From contig OZ038423.1 in NCBI GenBank assembly GCA_964036155.1, positions 50,297,249 through 50,361,248 on the forward strand: DNA of 64,000 nucleotides, in the 5' to 3' direction. The stretch comes from Diploscapter coronatus (Eukaryota; Nematoda; Chromadorea; Rhabditida; Rhabditidae). Under the pieces are notes generated by a model that saw nothing but the letters and a program-made list of their open reading frames with translations, was not told the DNA's origin and did no database searches. The translations under genes were made by a program, and so were the position numbers. Positions 13,967-26,285 of the stretch are shown here, piece by piece; position 1 is the first letter of the stretch; the number at the start of each line of letters is the position of its first letter.

Positions 13967-16900
13967 ATGGACTGTCCGATTTGTGCAGAGCCAATGGAAG
14001 ACCCGATATCCCTGAAATGCATGCACACGTACTGCAGGAACTGCCTTCTCAGGCTCGTGAGTGTTGTGAAATAAATCCATCTAATCCAAGAATACCCATG
14101 ATCAGAGCTCACTTTATGTTGATGCGAAAAATATCGTGACAAATTTCAAGGGATTTCCATAATGGTCGAAATTTATTTTAAGCGTGTATAGGTAAAGGTT
14201 TGTAAGCTTTTTTGCTTACTCAAGAAAATGTACGAAAAATTTTAAGCAATAAAAAGAGCTTTGTTGGATATATTTTAGTCTGAAAAGAAGGCTTATATTC
14301 AGATCATGGACCAGCAAGTTGATGAAAGACATTCCAGCATTCAGAACATTCGGCAGGTAAATTGAAAAGTTAAGTGGGCTTTGTGGTCGCAAATAAATAT
14401 TTTCAGTTGGCCGAGAGAAACATCTTTGACCAAGGCTATGGAAGGGATTTTATGCACAACGGCAGAGGCAGAAATGGTATGTTATTGGGTTTCATTTTTC
14501 TTTTCGGAATTAATTTTGATGACTATCACTTCAAATCATATGAAGTTGCGAAAGTTACACTTATGTTATACCAAAAATCTTTCTCCTTAAATAATATTTT
14601 TGTTTGAATTTTAGACACATTATGATAGATAGACTATCTAATTTCAATATTCGTTCAGTCTTCTACGAAAATCGAGCGAAGACATTAGAAACCGCTGCGC
14701 GAATCGAGTACCTTACTGCTAATGCACAGCCTGGGACGGTAAACTCATTTCATCAAGTCAGTTTTCATTTTTTGTTAAATTTCAGCTGATGACAAACCAC
14801 CAAATGCGCGAAAATCTCCTAGCTGCTCGTACCTTTCTTCCAGAAGCCATGTCTGTTTTAGCATTTCATTTCAACCAAATTATTTATTTTCAGTAATTTC
14901 ATTTTGCCAAACAAACCTGTCAGAATCCTTTGCTCGTTCTGCCGCACCGTCAACCACATCAAGGAAGAGAATCTCGTCGATCACACCAACTTTGCCATGA
15001 AAAGTAGTTTCTCGCCATTTATTTTATTAATTACTCGAAAATACATTTTTAACAATTATTATATGTACTGAGAATAAGCTGGTGTAATAACTTCTTCGCA
15101 GAAAACAATTTCGTGTATATATTTTTTCCTATTTTAGGTCTGATCGACGAAATCAAGAAGTTCACTCAAACGAATGAAGAAGCAAGGAAGCAGGAGCCTG
15201 TTTATAAATGTGGGTGCTGCTCGCAGGCACTCAGGAACGGATGTGTATTCGTCTGCAGGCAGTGCAATATCAAAGATGTAAGATTTCAGTTTACGAAAAC
15301 TATTTTGATTTTTGTTAAATCATAATATTCACAAAAGTATTCTTGTTTCGAGGCTATTCTCCAGTCCGTGTAAAATGTGCATTAGTGCATTACACAACTT
15401 GCTATATGATAATTTTTACCACTAGGTTTTCGGGTAGGATTATTGCCAATTACGGTAGCAATAAATCACAGTAAAGAAATATTTGAGATCTTACAATAAT
15501 ACGCTAAAATCGACGACTAACTTTTGAGGAAAAGAAGGGCAGTGCACACATTTGCCGTAAAAGTGACATTAGCGGTTGGAAAATGAGGATTTCTGTGATC
15601 CTTTCGAAATTTTTTGTAATTTTCTTTGATTATCATAACATCACTATTGTAAGCAATTGATTATAGAGTTTCAACCGAAACTCCATTGAAAAGCGAGGTT
15701 TTTCCGCAACTTAATCTTTTCCTTAACAAGACAGTACTTATCCCGAATTTTGTTTGAAATTCTTCATCGAATTTTATTCCTGTCATTGAAAATCCTTGAT
15801 AATATAAATTTCAGCTGTGCGGCAATTGTATCGCGGAGAAGCACTTGGGTCATCAAGACACGAAGAAAATTGAAATCTTCGATGCAGAACTTGCAAAGAA
15901 CTACCACGATCGTATGAAGGAGAGACAGCAGTTGATCGCGGAAAGCAAGACGAGCATCGAGATGGCTCTCGCACAGATTCAGTCACATATCGCTGCTGAT
16001 GTGGGTTTAAAAATATAATTTGATTTTGATCTTTTTCCCGTTTCAATAGCTTAGTTAGTTATTCGTTTGAATTCTATTTTTCAGGTTGCTGCGGTCGAGA
16101 TATTGTCCAACAAAAAATTAGGGAATCCAGAAGAAGGACTGAGCTTAGCCGACGATTCAGAAGACATGAAAAGAAGACATCAGAATGTAAGAATTTCTAT
16201 TCCTAAAAGATTGGTTATTCTTTTTTTACTAAAACTTATTCATGTGAATTGTAGCTATTAAAATTTTCGTTAAATCTGGAGTTTGATAATTTATTATCAT
16301 CATCGAAAATTCAGGTTTTGCTACATTTGGAATCATTGAAGAAAGCGACGACTTCTTTGAACAAACTGACAGAATGGATGGTGAATGCCGAACACGCGAG
16401 GATTAACTTCTGTTCTTTCCAGGCTAGATGATCATTTATTATTCTTGAAAGAAAGGCGAATATTTCAGTTGGATTCGATTATCGAACAACTCGAGAACGG
16501 CGACCGAAATCAGCAAGAGCTGAACGCGATTCTGCCGGTCGTCAATCCGAATGCCAAGTATGTTGAGATATTTTCTATTTCTAAAAATATGCTCATTAAT
16601 GAGTTATTAGTTCCTAAAATCATAAAGCAATAGCATTTTAAATCAAAATTTATAATTGAATTATTATCATTATTCAGTGTCGCTGGTCCCAGTACTTCTG
16701 ACACAAGTCGAGTTCTACCAACTAGGACGGTTCATGTGCGTGAAGCTTCGGGAACTGGGGATGAATCAGTTCAAGGTAGAAATTTTGGATATTTATTAAT
16801 GAAGGGCCAAAAACTAAAATAGCTATTTTGCATACAAAAAAATCCTATATTTTTCTATATACCGTATTTTCTCTAATCGAAAGGCCTTCCTATTTTAAAG

Positions 16901-17477
16901 GCACTACTTAATAATAGGGCACCTCCAAATGCCAGAACTGCCGCATTACCCAACTTAGATCATCGCAGGAAGTAGTTTTATACATTTTTAGAGTATTTAG
17001 GGCATATTTACTTTGATTCTAATTTTCGACCTTCGTCCGATTAAAAATTGAGTTCCCGAGAATAGAAAGGCATGCTCTTCTTTTAGAGAAAATACGGTAA
17101 TTGGCTATCGCCAATATTTGAATTGAAACTTCAAATTCAGGTTTCGTATTTTAGTTCGAGTTGAAAATTCTACTTCTTCAGAATAATGAAATTCCAATTC
17201 AGAGCCAGTGAAGAAGCAGAAGAGAATCCATTCACCCTCTGAGGAGCAGGATCAGTCGAGCACAATTGCAGGCAGCAGCAGAAGCAACAACAACAGTGTA
17301 TCTCGATTCGAACCACATTCGTCTGCACCTCGTCATTATCGTAGGAGAGTGGTTTTCGATCCTACTGATGGCTCTCGAGTCCTCACTCCTCGACAACATC
17401 GCCCGCTCACTCGCTTATTGTACATAAATCAACAGAGTTTAGTCACTTCTCCTGGAAACGCGGAGCGAAATTCTTAG
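13967..17477 (+). CDS. RING/B-box/coiled-coil (TRIM-type) protein, probable E3 ubiquitin ligase
   Basis: Thirteen exons join in one frame of 482 residues: 13967-14056, 14279-14356, 14407-14476, 14659-14738, 14786-14850, 14894-15003, 15138-15277, 15815-16000, 16085-16186, 16315-16380, 16469-16557, 16678-16775 and 17203-17477. Residues 3-26 hold the first six RING ligands (C3, C6, C18, H20, C23, C26). The last pair, C141 and C144 in ILCSFCRT, comes after an insert of about 114 residues. A B-box follows at about 189-224 (C189, C192, C200, C204, C207, C213, C216, H221, H224), then a helical coiled-coil region to about 330. The Ser/Arg-rich C-terminus has no B30.2, NHL or FN3 domain that I recognise. 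RING proteins of this type transfer ubiquitin from an E2 to a substrate; the substrate here is unknown. The start is the first ATG after an acceptor at 13960, possibly a spliced-leader site. The exon 3 to 4 join was chosen by phase; a GC-AG alternative after 16422 would lengthen the coiled coil. Confidence 0.8.
15344..15620 (+). repeat. dispersed repeat family A, copy 2, in an intron of the RING/B-box gene
   Basis: This is the second copy of the repeat at 6183-6465, inserted in the 537-nt intron between the two B-box exons. It explains most of the length of an otherwise long intron. A weaker, shorter match (about 50 nt) is at 21336-21385. Confidence 0.75.
16859..17100. mobile_element. MITE-like element family C, copy 1, intronic
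   Basis: A 16-nt arm ACCGTATTTTCTCTAA at 16861-16876 is perfectly inverted at 17083-17098; counting the flanking TA on each side gives TACCGT...ACGGTA. The element is about 240 bp, has no open frame and lies in the last intron of the RING/B-box gene. A diverged copy is at 63642-63867. The size and terminal inverted repeats fit a non-autonomous DNA transposon; a TA duplication would suggest a Tc1/mariner-type mover, which is inference. Confidence 0.7.
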
Positions 17478-17510
17478 GTTTTATATAAATTTAGGCTAGG
17501 CTAAATTTTA

Positions 17511-17765
17511 TAAGGGTGGTCTTTTATATGTTTGTTATTTTTAATAACTTTCTTTCTAACGAATATTTTTTAAAAACGGTCAACGGAATCTAATTCTTGA
17601 CAGTAGGAGAAGCTAGGAGATATATGGTTTTATCCCTTTTCCATCTATTGGTAGCTCAGGACATAGATAGGAGGTATGTCAAGAACTGGACCCGTTGGCT
17701 GTTTAAAAATATTCATTAGGAAGAAAGTTATTAAAGAATAACTTAAACATATAAAAGACCACCCT
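17511..17765. mobile_element. foldback MITE with long imperfect terminal inverted repeats
   Basis: The left arm starts AGGGTGGTCTTTTATATG and runs about 90 nt to TTCTTGACA. The right arm, from TGTCAAGAA to AAGACCACCCT, is its imperfect reverse complement. The whole unit is about 255 bp with a short centre and no open frame. It sits just past the stop codon of the RING/B-box gene, so it may be transcribed in the 3' UTR. No clear target-site duplication was seen. Confidence 0.8.
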
Positions 17766-19104
17766 GTGTTTCGAATACTTTTCTCCTAAGAACTATTATC
17801 TTCCTATTTTTCCGTTCTGGGAAGAAAGTATCCAATTAAATTTTTATCGTAAGACTTTCTATTCAGGGAACTAAAAGAATATCGCTAGAATCTATCAATC
17901 TATTAATTAGGCCATGCTTTTATTTTGTTCTTGTGATGAGTGTAGAAGATTTCAATTCTCTAGTTTTGCCTTTCACCTTGTGCATATTACTCGTTTCGTG
18001 TCGTAATAAATACGTCGAAGATCATATTTCAACATCGGTTAATTTATCGATTTTCGATAGGCTTGTTCCATTTCCTATTTTCCCCCTCCCTCCTATTTTT
18101 GTCCTACTAGTCTCAATCGTCAATTGTCGAGTGATCGACCACATGTCATAGTCGGAGTCATCCAACCATCAAATGTTGTAGACAATCATTCCATTTTCAA
18201 CTTGATTTTCTTTGCTTTTATTTTTCCTAAATTAAACATTCAACTTCAAATCTATTCAGCTGTCATTTTATTTTCAAGTTTTACGATGAAGCTTATAAAG
18301 ATTAAGAGTGGAAGTAATATATATTTACGAGAGTGACTAAAGCGAATGACCCATTCAGCATGTTTTTACACCTACCCCCACTTCCCCAGTCCCTCCTCGA
18401 CTATACAGCTGTAGTGTCTTTCCAATCTAATCAATGCTCAATGTGTATCTAAAATATTCCTCCCCTTACAATCTCCTGATCTGCCTATCCTGCGTTATCC
18501 CTTGCATTCCACATTCATTTATGCATTTTATCCAGTCCTTTTCAATTTTTATCTTTCGCCAGGAAAACACTTATTTTCGACCTTCATTCGGATTTACTCT
18601 ATTTGCATTTAGAGGGGGTTCAGCAAGAAGTTCCCTTCCTTTGCTTCAGAGTGGAAATTGCTTTCCTTTTGCTCTCTATCTTTTCCCCTTTTTGCTCCCA
18701 CCCCTTCCCCTTGCCATTCCGAGCTGCATTGCATCATCATATCGACGTGCTCTTTTAACATTCATCCATTCTTTTCAAGCATTTTTAACTCTGCTCTGTT
18801 CCTTATTTTCATCCATATTTATTATTATGATTATCCCTTGCAGACCGTGTGCATTCCTCATCCCTTTGCTTCTATAATTAATTTTTAGTCCGTCTTATCT
18901 TTCTATGCACCCACTATCTCCCTTCTTCCTATCTCGCTTTCCATTCCATACTAGGCATAGGCCCTGTGTTCACATGTTTCTCTTATCTAATTCCATCTCG
19001 TTCTCACTCCGCAGCTACTTTAATTTATCGATTTACATTTTGCGAAAAAAACCTAATATTGCAGCAAATTTGAACGCTTTCGAAATCTCTTCAGTTGCAT
19101 CATC
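17766..19104. other. intergenic region, strongly pyrimidine-rich on the plus strand from about 18350
   Basis: From about 18350 to 19000 the plus strand is dominated by C and T, which creates long but low-complexity open frames. It lies immediately upstream of the plus-strand gene at 19105 and is best read as its promoter or 5' region. No domain or splice evidence supports coding. Confidence 0.5.
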
Positions 19105-20303
19105 ATGAACTGCAATTGCCATTTGCCTTGCGATTGTATTCCGGCTAATTTGGTCGCGGATTGTCTTGGAGCATCACCCGCTTATCATCAGGAAGAGTAA
19201 GCTACTTCATTTTAGCAGTTACTTCTCTCTTCATCTTTAGAATTCATATTGCTTTGGTTAGATGATTTTTACTCAACAAATATTAGTTAAAAACGCATAA
19301 AATATGATTCAATGCTCATTAGAGTCTAGAACGAATTTTTAGAAATATTTTCTTATCAGGGCGAACAGTTGACCAACCCAACATCTCACGTCATTTCTAA
19401 AGATGATGCAATTCCCTTACACAATACAGATGTTTCATAATGCACTAATTCATTAGTTTCTTTTCAGCACTGCTCGTTGGAATTCAGCTCTGCAGCAATA
19501 CTCCGAAATGCACAGCCAAGCAGCTAAAGAGGAAAGGGGCAGGAAGATGCAGACCAGATACAACAAGAGCAGAAGCCGTAAGTTTACTTGGATTAATTGC
19601 TCATTGTAAATCTAACCTATTTTCAAGCAAAAAAATATTTGTAGGTGTTGATAAAGTTCACGAGTGAATCAGTCTTTAACTGAGCTTGGTCTAGAGAGAG
19701 TATCCATAGATGATATTGGAAATGAAACTCGATATTTCAGAGCATCATTCCCCTGAACGAGAATGGACTGGGCGATTCAAGCGGTGCTCTCACGAACCTC
19801 ATTTTGGCAGTCTGCATGACTTGGCCAGATATGGGCATGCACACGATAAGTAAGCACTTTATTTTTGTCTTGCCATTATCATGCTTCATCCGAAGCTCAA
19901 ATCCTATAACTTCATCCATAATCTTTTTATTTCCAATTCATTTACGTAGGAATTGCCAATCAGTTTTGAGCCATTTCAATCACATGTGCTGTTTGATTCG
20001 TTCAATTCGCCAGTTCCATCCTCTTCTCCCAATCTGCTTACTGATAACTTCTCCGCTCACGTGTCCATCCACAGGAGCACCTGCCAACTTCCCTTCTCTT
20101 TGCTCTCTTCGCTTTTTCCTCTATTTACACAGCTTCTTCCCTTGCTGCTCTGCTAGCCTAACTCCGTCTCGTCCCAAGCCCCGTGTGGTCGAGTGCGTCA
20201 AGGTTGGGGATGAGAAGGAGACGAGCCATGGCAGGAAAAATTGAAGAACTGCAAAGATGACACCTGTCGCAGCAAAATTTGCAAGGACGTCGATAACAGA
20301 TGA
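19105..20303 (+). CDS. Cys- and His-rich protein of unknown function
   Basis: I do not recognise this protein. Exons 19105-19196, 19468-19577 and 19741-19849 are well supported by acceptors, donors and phase. The N-terminus MNCNCHLPCDCIPANLV carries five cysteines in ten residues. Next come a charged helical stretch (QQYSEMHSQAAKEERGRK) and a basic, His-rich stretch (SRSQHHSPEREWTGRFKR). The 3' half is uncertain. One model uses 19950-19985 and 20133-20244. A second ends 20133-20202 at a donor, skips a 32-nt intron and reads 20235-20303, giving a Cys-rich tail with NCKDDTCRSKICKD. The second looks more protein-like, but 32 nt would be an exceptionally short intron. The start follows an acceptor 12 nt upstream, as in other genes here. 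The cysteine patterns suggest metal binding or disulphides, which is inference. Confidence 0.5.
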
Positions 20304-23300
20304 AATGAACAGATCCATTTAAATCCAGTGAAAGCCAAGTTGAGATTTCTTGACCATCATTTGATATTTCCTATCTCTCAGAAACTCAAATAATTATTCC
20401 ATTTCCGTTTTGGAGTCATCAAGAGTCTGATTAGGGCCATTCCAATTTCCGCTGATAGTTCAGAGGTTCATTTTGTGCCATTCTTTACCAATTAAGAAAT
20501 TGGCGGAGTGATAATTTTCCCGCAATCGCGCATCGCTTTGCATTCTTTTCTCTCTGATTGGACTTGGAATGGGAATGGCGTTCACGTGAACAATCGAAGA
20601 TCCTAATTTGGACATTGGACACGACACAACACATTCCTTCACACAACTCATGCTCTTTGATTGAAAGATGAACTAAGAGACTAATTGATCAGGCGACTCG
20701 GTTATATTGCAAAAATAGAAGTTGGACTTACAGAACTAAAATAACTTCGAACAGATGATACAATTAATTTATAGGCCATTCGAAAATGTCGCAATGTCGT
20801 AATTCGTGGTCTTAGGATGTATTCTGAGGAGTAGATATGAAATCGCTCTCTTATAATAGCATTTGAGAAAGAAAGAAAAAGTGTCATTTAGTAGAAAGAA
20901 GGTCGTCAGATCGTCATGTAGAAACTGCCCTTGTCATCATTTGCTTTCTCGGAGTTGAGCAGCTTTTTCTCCAATCCTCCCCCTCCTTAGTTTTAGCAAA
21001 TCTGCATTGTTTGTCTTGTCTCACTTTTTCTTTTTTTGCACTTACCTTATTATGGCTCTCTTCGCACTACGTATCCGACTTTTGCACTCCAATTATACCA
21101 CACGTTTAAGATACAATTGTTATTTCTGGACCCCTAGCCACAATTGAATCTCGAATTGAAATCAGTCTTTCTGCGCAATCCGTCATCATATTGTTTCTCG
21201 CAATAATTTGATCTTACTTTGGTCTCTTTATTATTTGCGGAAAAACACATTTCTCTGCAATTGAAATGATAACCTGAGGGATTAACCATGAGTAATAAGT
21301 AATGAAATTCGAAAAAAAACATCTTTGAGTTACTGTCTAGATTAATGCTAGTGCATAACACGTAGGCTATATGAATTTACTAGAAGATTGTTTTGAACTA
21401 GCCACTTTTGCAAATGTCTGGCTGGTAAGCATTTCGAAACGATTTTAGCGGTTTCAAGTTCCAATAGACTCTCTTCTGCTTCCTGGATTTCTGTTTCGGT
21501 AATTTCTCCAACCTTTCACGTGTATTTTTCTTCTCAGCTCTTCTCGTTTTGCAGCAGCCAACTGTCATTTGTGCATTCTGTTTAGTCTCATTCTCTCGAA
21601 CACGTGCTCACGTGAACTGAATGCCTGCTTGTCAGTGAATGGGCGAGCCTTTGCCCTTCCCTCCATTTCCTTCCCTTCAAAACCTTTGCCTCTACTCCAC
21701 CCACTCGAGGGTCTCTAAAATTCTTGCAGATTTTTCATCTTCTCAATTTTCTCTTTATCTTTTGCATCAGTTACTCTCCGCATGCTGCGGCTATTTTAAA
21801 AGCTTCGAACTGTCAGATACAGGTCTGACGAATTTCCGTTCAGTTTTCAGTCCACCCCTCACTTCATTCTACTGATAAGTTCCATCGGAGTTGAGATCGG
21901 ACCATTTTTCAATGTTCCTCCCTTTGCTCCCAATTTCTCTAGTCTTCTCATCACATTGTTGGTCTTTCATTTCGAGTTTGAGTCTTCAAATTCTTTAATT
22001 CTTTCTTCATGAACCAATGCCGTTCTCCTTCTCTCTTTTTCGTCTTTTAGAAGTTTGATTTTGCGTTTAAATTGTCACCCTTATCAGTCATTAAAGCCAG
22101 TTCTGGCATCCGAGTGACAATGACAGATGACCCTCCTCTTTTCTCTGCATTGTCAAATTGTCACTCCATCTGCTTCTCACATTTTCACTGTAATCTTCCA
22201 CATTGCCTAGAGAGACAAGCACGTGCTTCTTTCCGTCGTGTTTACAATTATTTAACGTAGAATCTACTAACTGCGTGCTACATGAGAAAATCGCATCGGT
22301 TGCCAAATTTCTTCCCATCTCTCTTCAAACTATTTTCTTTTATCTCATATTTTTTATCTTTCAACTACCAAAAATAGCCCTCCAACCACGTGTCTGCTTA
22401 TTATAATATCATCCAATTGCGTAACGCTTATCACGACGCATTTTCGAAATAATTAAGTGATTGATTGATAGCTTTAGATGAAATGTGACTACAAAAATTA
22501 AGAGACGAAAGATACTCTATTTTCCAAAAAAGGTGTAACGCTGCAAATTTTTCTTGAAGAGACATGTGTTCCTTCTTCGCAAAGAACTAATTCGATAAGT
22601 TTTCCTTCTTTGGAAAAATGTAAAAGAAAGGCGTATGACTCGGGATTATCAGCCGAAATTCATGTTCGTGTACACCGATAAATCAAAAACCGAAAAACTA
22701 AGAATTTATGATCGGCCAGTCCATTACGCGACAGTTTCGTATCTCTGCACCCATTCCAGTAGCTTCCTTTACTTTTCCACTCCCATGATTGTGCAGCGCT
22801 TTCATGGCTATCAGAATGCAATCTTTCCTGATAAGCGATGTCTAAAAAATCAACTTCTCTACTGAATTTGCACATTCGGGTTTAGTTTCGTCGTTTCTCA
22901 GAAAATGTTCTTATCACTTACATCCTTAATGGGAAAGCCCCGTTTATAAGCCTCTAAATCGAGTATAAATCACAGATGTTGGCTCCTTTAACTTATAACA
23001 TTGCTGACAAAATGGTAGAATGAGTTTTTGATTTACTATTTTCCAGTAATTTAAAATTCAGTAACGTAGTAACATACGAAATGTTATAGCGGTATCTAAG
23101 CAAATGATTTTAAAATATCATCTTGTTTCTGATGGTTACGACTTTTAGATTAAAGATGTAACTTGAACCCTACCTTTTGCATCGTTTACTATGCCAATTT
23201 TTTATTTACCATTTGCTACCACGTCATAATAAGTGCATCATACTGCAAAACATTACGCCTGTCTCTCTAGTAGTCATTTGTTTAGTCCCTTCACTACTTT

Positions 23301-23590
23301 GTATCCATGTTTGATCTTTCATTTTCGAAATTCTTCCTTTTTCATCTCTTGATTTCCATCTTCTTTTTCTCTTCTCCTCCTCTAGAACATTCCATATCTC
23401 ACCTCCTCTAATTTGATGATGTCATCAGTTCATTTTCGATCCTGTCTTGTCTATTCTATTTTCGCCTGTTTTGTCTGTTATTGATATCAATCTATCATCT
23501 ATCTCTTGTCTCTCTTCTTATTCCATAGTCTCTGGGGTTTTCCCATTCCCCGCCCACTCATTGCCTTTTGTGGTGTCAGGCAGGGAAGTC
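20304..23590. other. 3.3 kb intergenic region
   Basis: No gene was supported on either strand. Blocks at about 21480-22400 and 23260-23560 are pyrimidine-rich on the plus strand; the second leads into the TATA box and start of the GSKIP-domain gene. A short fragment similar to repeat family A is at about 21336-21385. Confidence 0.5.
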
Positions 23591-23597
23591 TATAAAA
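23591..23597 (+). promoter_or_regulatory. TATA box of the GSKIP-domain gene
   Basis: The sequence TATAAAAG lies 59 nt before the ATG at 23650, with a pyrimidine-rich stretch in between. Position and sequence fit a core promoter TATA element with transcription starting about 30 nt before the ATG. Only this gene showed such a clear box. Confidence 0.6.
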
Positions 23598-23649
23598 GGG
23601 GTGACTTTCAAAGATTCTCCTTCTCTCATCAGTCTTGTGATCGTTAGCC

Positions 23650-26285
23650 ATGCTCGTTCTGCCTTCGCATCCGCATTCTCGTGCTCACCGTCGGCGCAGC
23701 AATTCCCTATTTGAGGACTCCTCCCGTTTTCCGCACTTCGCATCGAATTCCATCGAAGAAATGATCAGATCCGAGCCGATTGCCTGTCTCAGATGCGGCA
23801 ACATTGGATCTCCCACTGGGTAAGCCAAATGAGCGAGGACAAATCGAGAAACCGTCGGAAAATGAATGAATGAAGATAATCGGAAAAATAAGGTGTACAA
23901 AGAAGTGTCTATCGCAATCTATCTTCCATCACTTTCTCTGTCAATAGCTAAAAATTCTTTATGTACCAGGTAGTGGTCATTAATTTCAATTTCGAGCTCT
24001 GAGTACATCGGAACTCTTTGTTTGTTATATTCCTTATTACAATTGGCTCCAATCTCATTTCTTCCTATAATTCATCTAATTCACGTGAACTTTTTTTTAT
24101 CATTCGCCACATGCTCTGAAGAAATCGTCCTTTTCTCCATTTGCTGTTCTGATTGGCAGTCCATCTTTCTATCTGATATCGATTGATTTCATTCCATCCT
24201 TCAAAGTTACAATCATTTGGTTTTAGAGAATGTTACTTTTTCTTTTAGTAAAATCCAACAAAAAGAATACTTTTATTAATTTTTTTGGGAATATTTTCTA
24301 TCTCGATCTGAGATTGAGAAAAAAATCAGTTAGTTTATTTTAAGAGAACCTTTTAAATTTTCTATCTTGAGAAATAAGAAAAAATCACTAGCTTTCATTT
24401 CGAACATTAATACCGTCTAATTTCCAGCTCCGTTCCGATGTCTCTGCACAAAGTGTCTTCGATCAATCGTTCCTTTGCCGGTACTAACCCGACGAGTCGA
24501 GGCGGAGAGTCATCCCTCGAATTGGAGGCCATCGCTGCAGTGCACGAGCTGTCCTTCGCAGTTCAGTCCATTTCCGTTTCCGAAATGCTCCCCAGAACTC
24601 CCGATCTCATCTTCGTCAACGTCACCACTTTGGAAGGTAGACCTTTCTCTTTGAAGATATAAGCGTGATCTAATTAACGCTTTTCTCACCCATTAACTAT
24701 TTTGTCGATGAAAATGAAAGATGAAGTGGTGAAACAAGCGATGCATCACCATTAGTCTATCAAGTTCTGATGTCAACGACATTCTCACAACTGTCAAATG
24801 TTTTCCTTATTGTCAAAAGACCAAATTGATGAGATATTTCTTTAGGACAACCATACTGTCTCGAACTCACTCTGAAAGGATGGAGAATTACTTCGCTTCG
24901 TTCCGACTGCATGATTGGAGATTTCACCAAACTCGATCTATTCACTACTTATTACGATACTTTGTATGCTCTGATGGATACGATCAGTCCTGGATATCGT
25001 GAAAGATTCGGAGAGAAATTGGCTTCAAAACTCAGATTACTTCAGGTAATCAACGGCTTTTTTGAAAGAAATAAAATCAAACAGTGGTAAAAAGTTTCGG
25101 TCGGTAAAGATATTCTTTCAAAATTCAGAAGATAACTGTCATTGTTAAAAATCATTTATCGCTTGCTCTAGATTAAGACTGATCAGCTAAATTATACCGT
25201 TCCAGCATAAATTTTGCATAATTTACACCCTCAATTTTGATTATAAAATCGGCTCAGACTTCACATACACCTGTAAAATTATTTAAAATATGTTATTTTT
25301 CTGAACTTCAAAATACCACCTAGGTAAATTTGTTCCCATGAACTTTTTTACACCCTGCCCATTGATTTCTTGTTTTAATGTCGGATTTTCTCGCATCTTC
25401 TTTTACACAACTTTGCCCCTTCGTCTGCAGAGCCGTTAGCGCTTTTCTTTCAAAGTTGACGGGGTAAAACCATCAGAAAATGCAAGGGCACTACTGAAAA
25501 AACAAGTGAAGAAATATGATGATTATTTGTAGTTTGATATGGAAGCAAATTATCTTGAGCAACTATTCGACTCATTAATTATGATGAAATTTTTGGGAAT
25601 CTGAAAATTATATGACATTTAATATGCGATAAAATTTCTAAAATCATATTTTTGTATTTATCCGTGGAATTGAGCATCAAAATTGCGAAATATTTTGGAA
25701 AAGCTGGACATGATTTTTCTCAACACCTTTGTCGAATGTGCGGCCAGGGGCTTATAAAGATAGCGCGTTATTAACTAACGCTAACGTAAAACGCCCCTTT
25801 CGGGATAGTTTTCAAAACGCACACGCATACACAAACTCTACAAGACTTGCGTTAAACGCAAACACAAGTAAAAAATTAGATTTTCATATGTCCCTGATCG
25901 CGGCTTTTCTATGCTCTAAAGCTGTAATGAAACCAAATTACCAAGAAAAAAAAGGCTCGAAACAGGACCATCCTTTAGCCGCTTTATTATTTTACACATT
26001 CCATCATGATGATGCTGTTACAATATCTCTAATTGAATAATTATTCTAGCTCTAAAATTATATCCTTAATTACCGATGATATTTCAGAGCGGTGAAGACG
26101 ATATGGTAGCTCCATGTGGTTCATTGGTTTCACCTCCATTTTCTCATTCATTTTCCCATTCCTCGAAGGGCTCTCGTGGTTCCCACAACTCGTTTTCATC
26201 CGAAGAAAGTCTCCCAATTGTGACTCCATCAAGCTCCCCCATTATGGAACTGGATAATTACGATAACAAACCACTTTTTGCCTAA
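23650..26285 (+). CDS. GSKIP-domain (DUF727) protein with long N- and C-terminal extensions
   Basis: Four exons (23650-23819, 24428-24636, 24846-25045, 26088-26285) join in frame to 258 residues. About residues 85-193 match the GSK3-interacting protein domain. Visible landmarks are EMLPRTPDLIFVNVTTLEG, then YCLELTLKGWRI, and the GSK3-binding helix region DTISPGYRERFGEKL. The vertebrate protein is about 139 residues, binds glycogen synthase kinase 3 beta and anchors PKA. Here the domain is preceded by about 85 residues with a possible zinc pair (CLRCG near 46-49) and followed by 66 Ser/Pro-rich residues such as SHSFSHSSKGSRGSHN, potential phosphorylation sites. The start is the first ATG after a TATA box. 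The 1042-nt last intron contains a 104-codon open stretch I did not accept as an exon. Family assignment is firm; any role in Wnt or PKA signalling is inferred from the family. Confidence 0.85.

Noticed and set aside
18434..18877. 147-codon open frame on the plus strand
   Set aside because: It is driven by a pyrimidine-rich stretch and reads as low-complexity Phe/Leu/Ser/Pro with no splice or domain support; better seen as an upstream region.
25729..26040. 104-codon open frame in the last intron of the GSKIP-domain gene
   Set aside because: It has no ATG near its start, no good splice sites and no known domain. It may be a decayed mobile element, but nothing else supports that.
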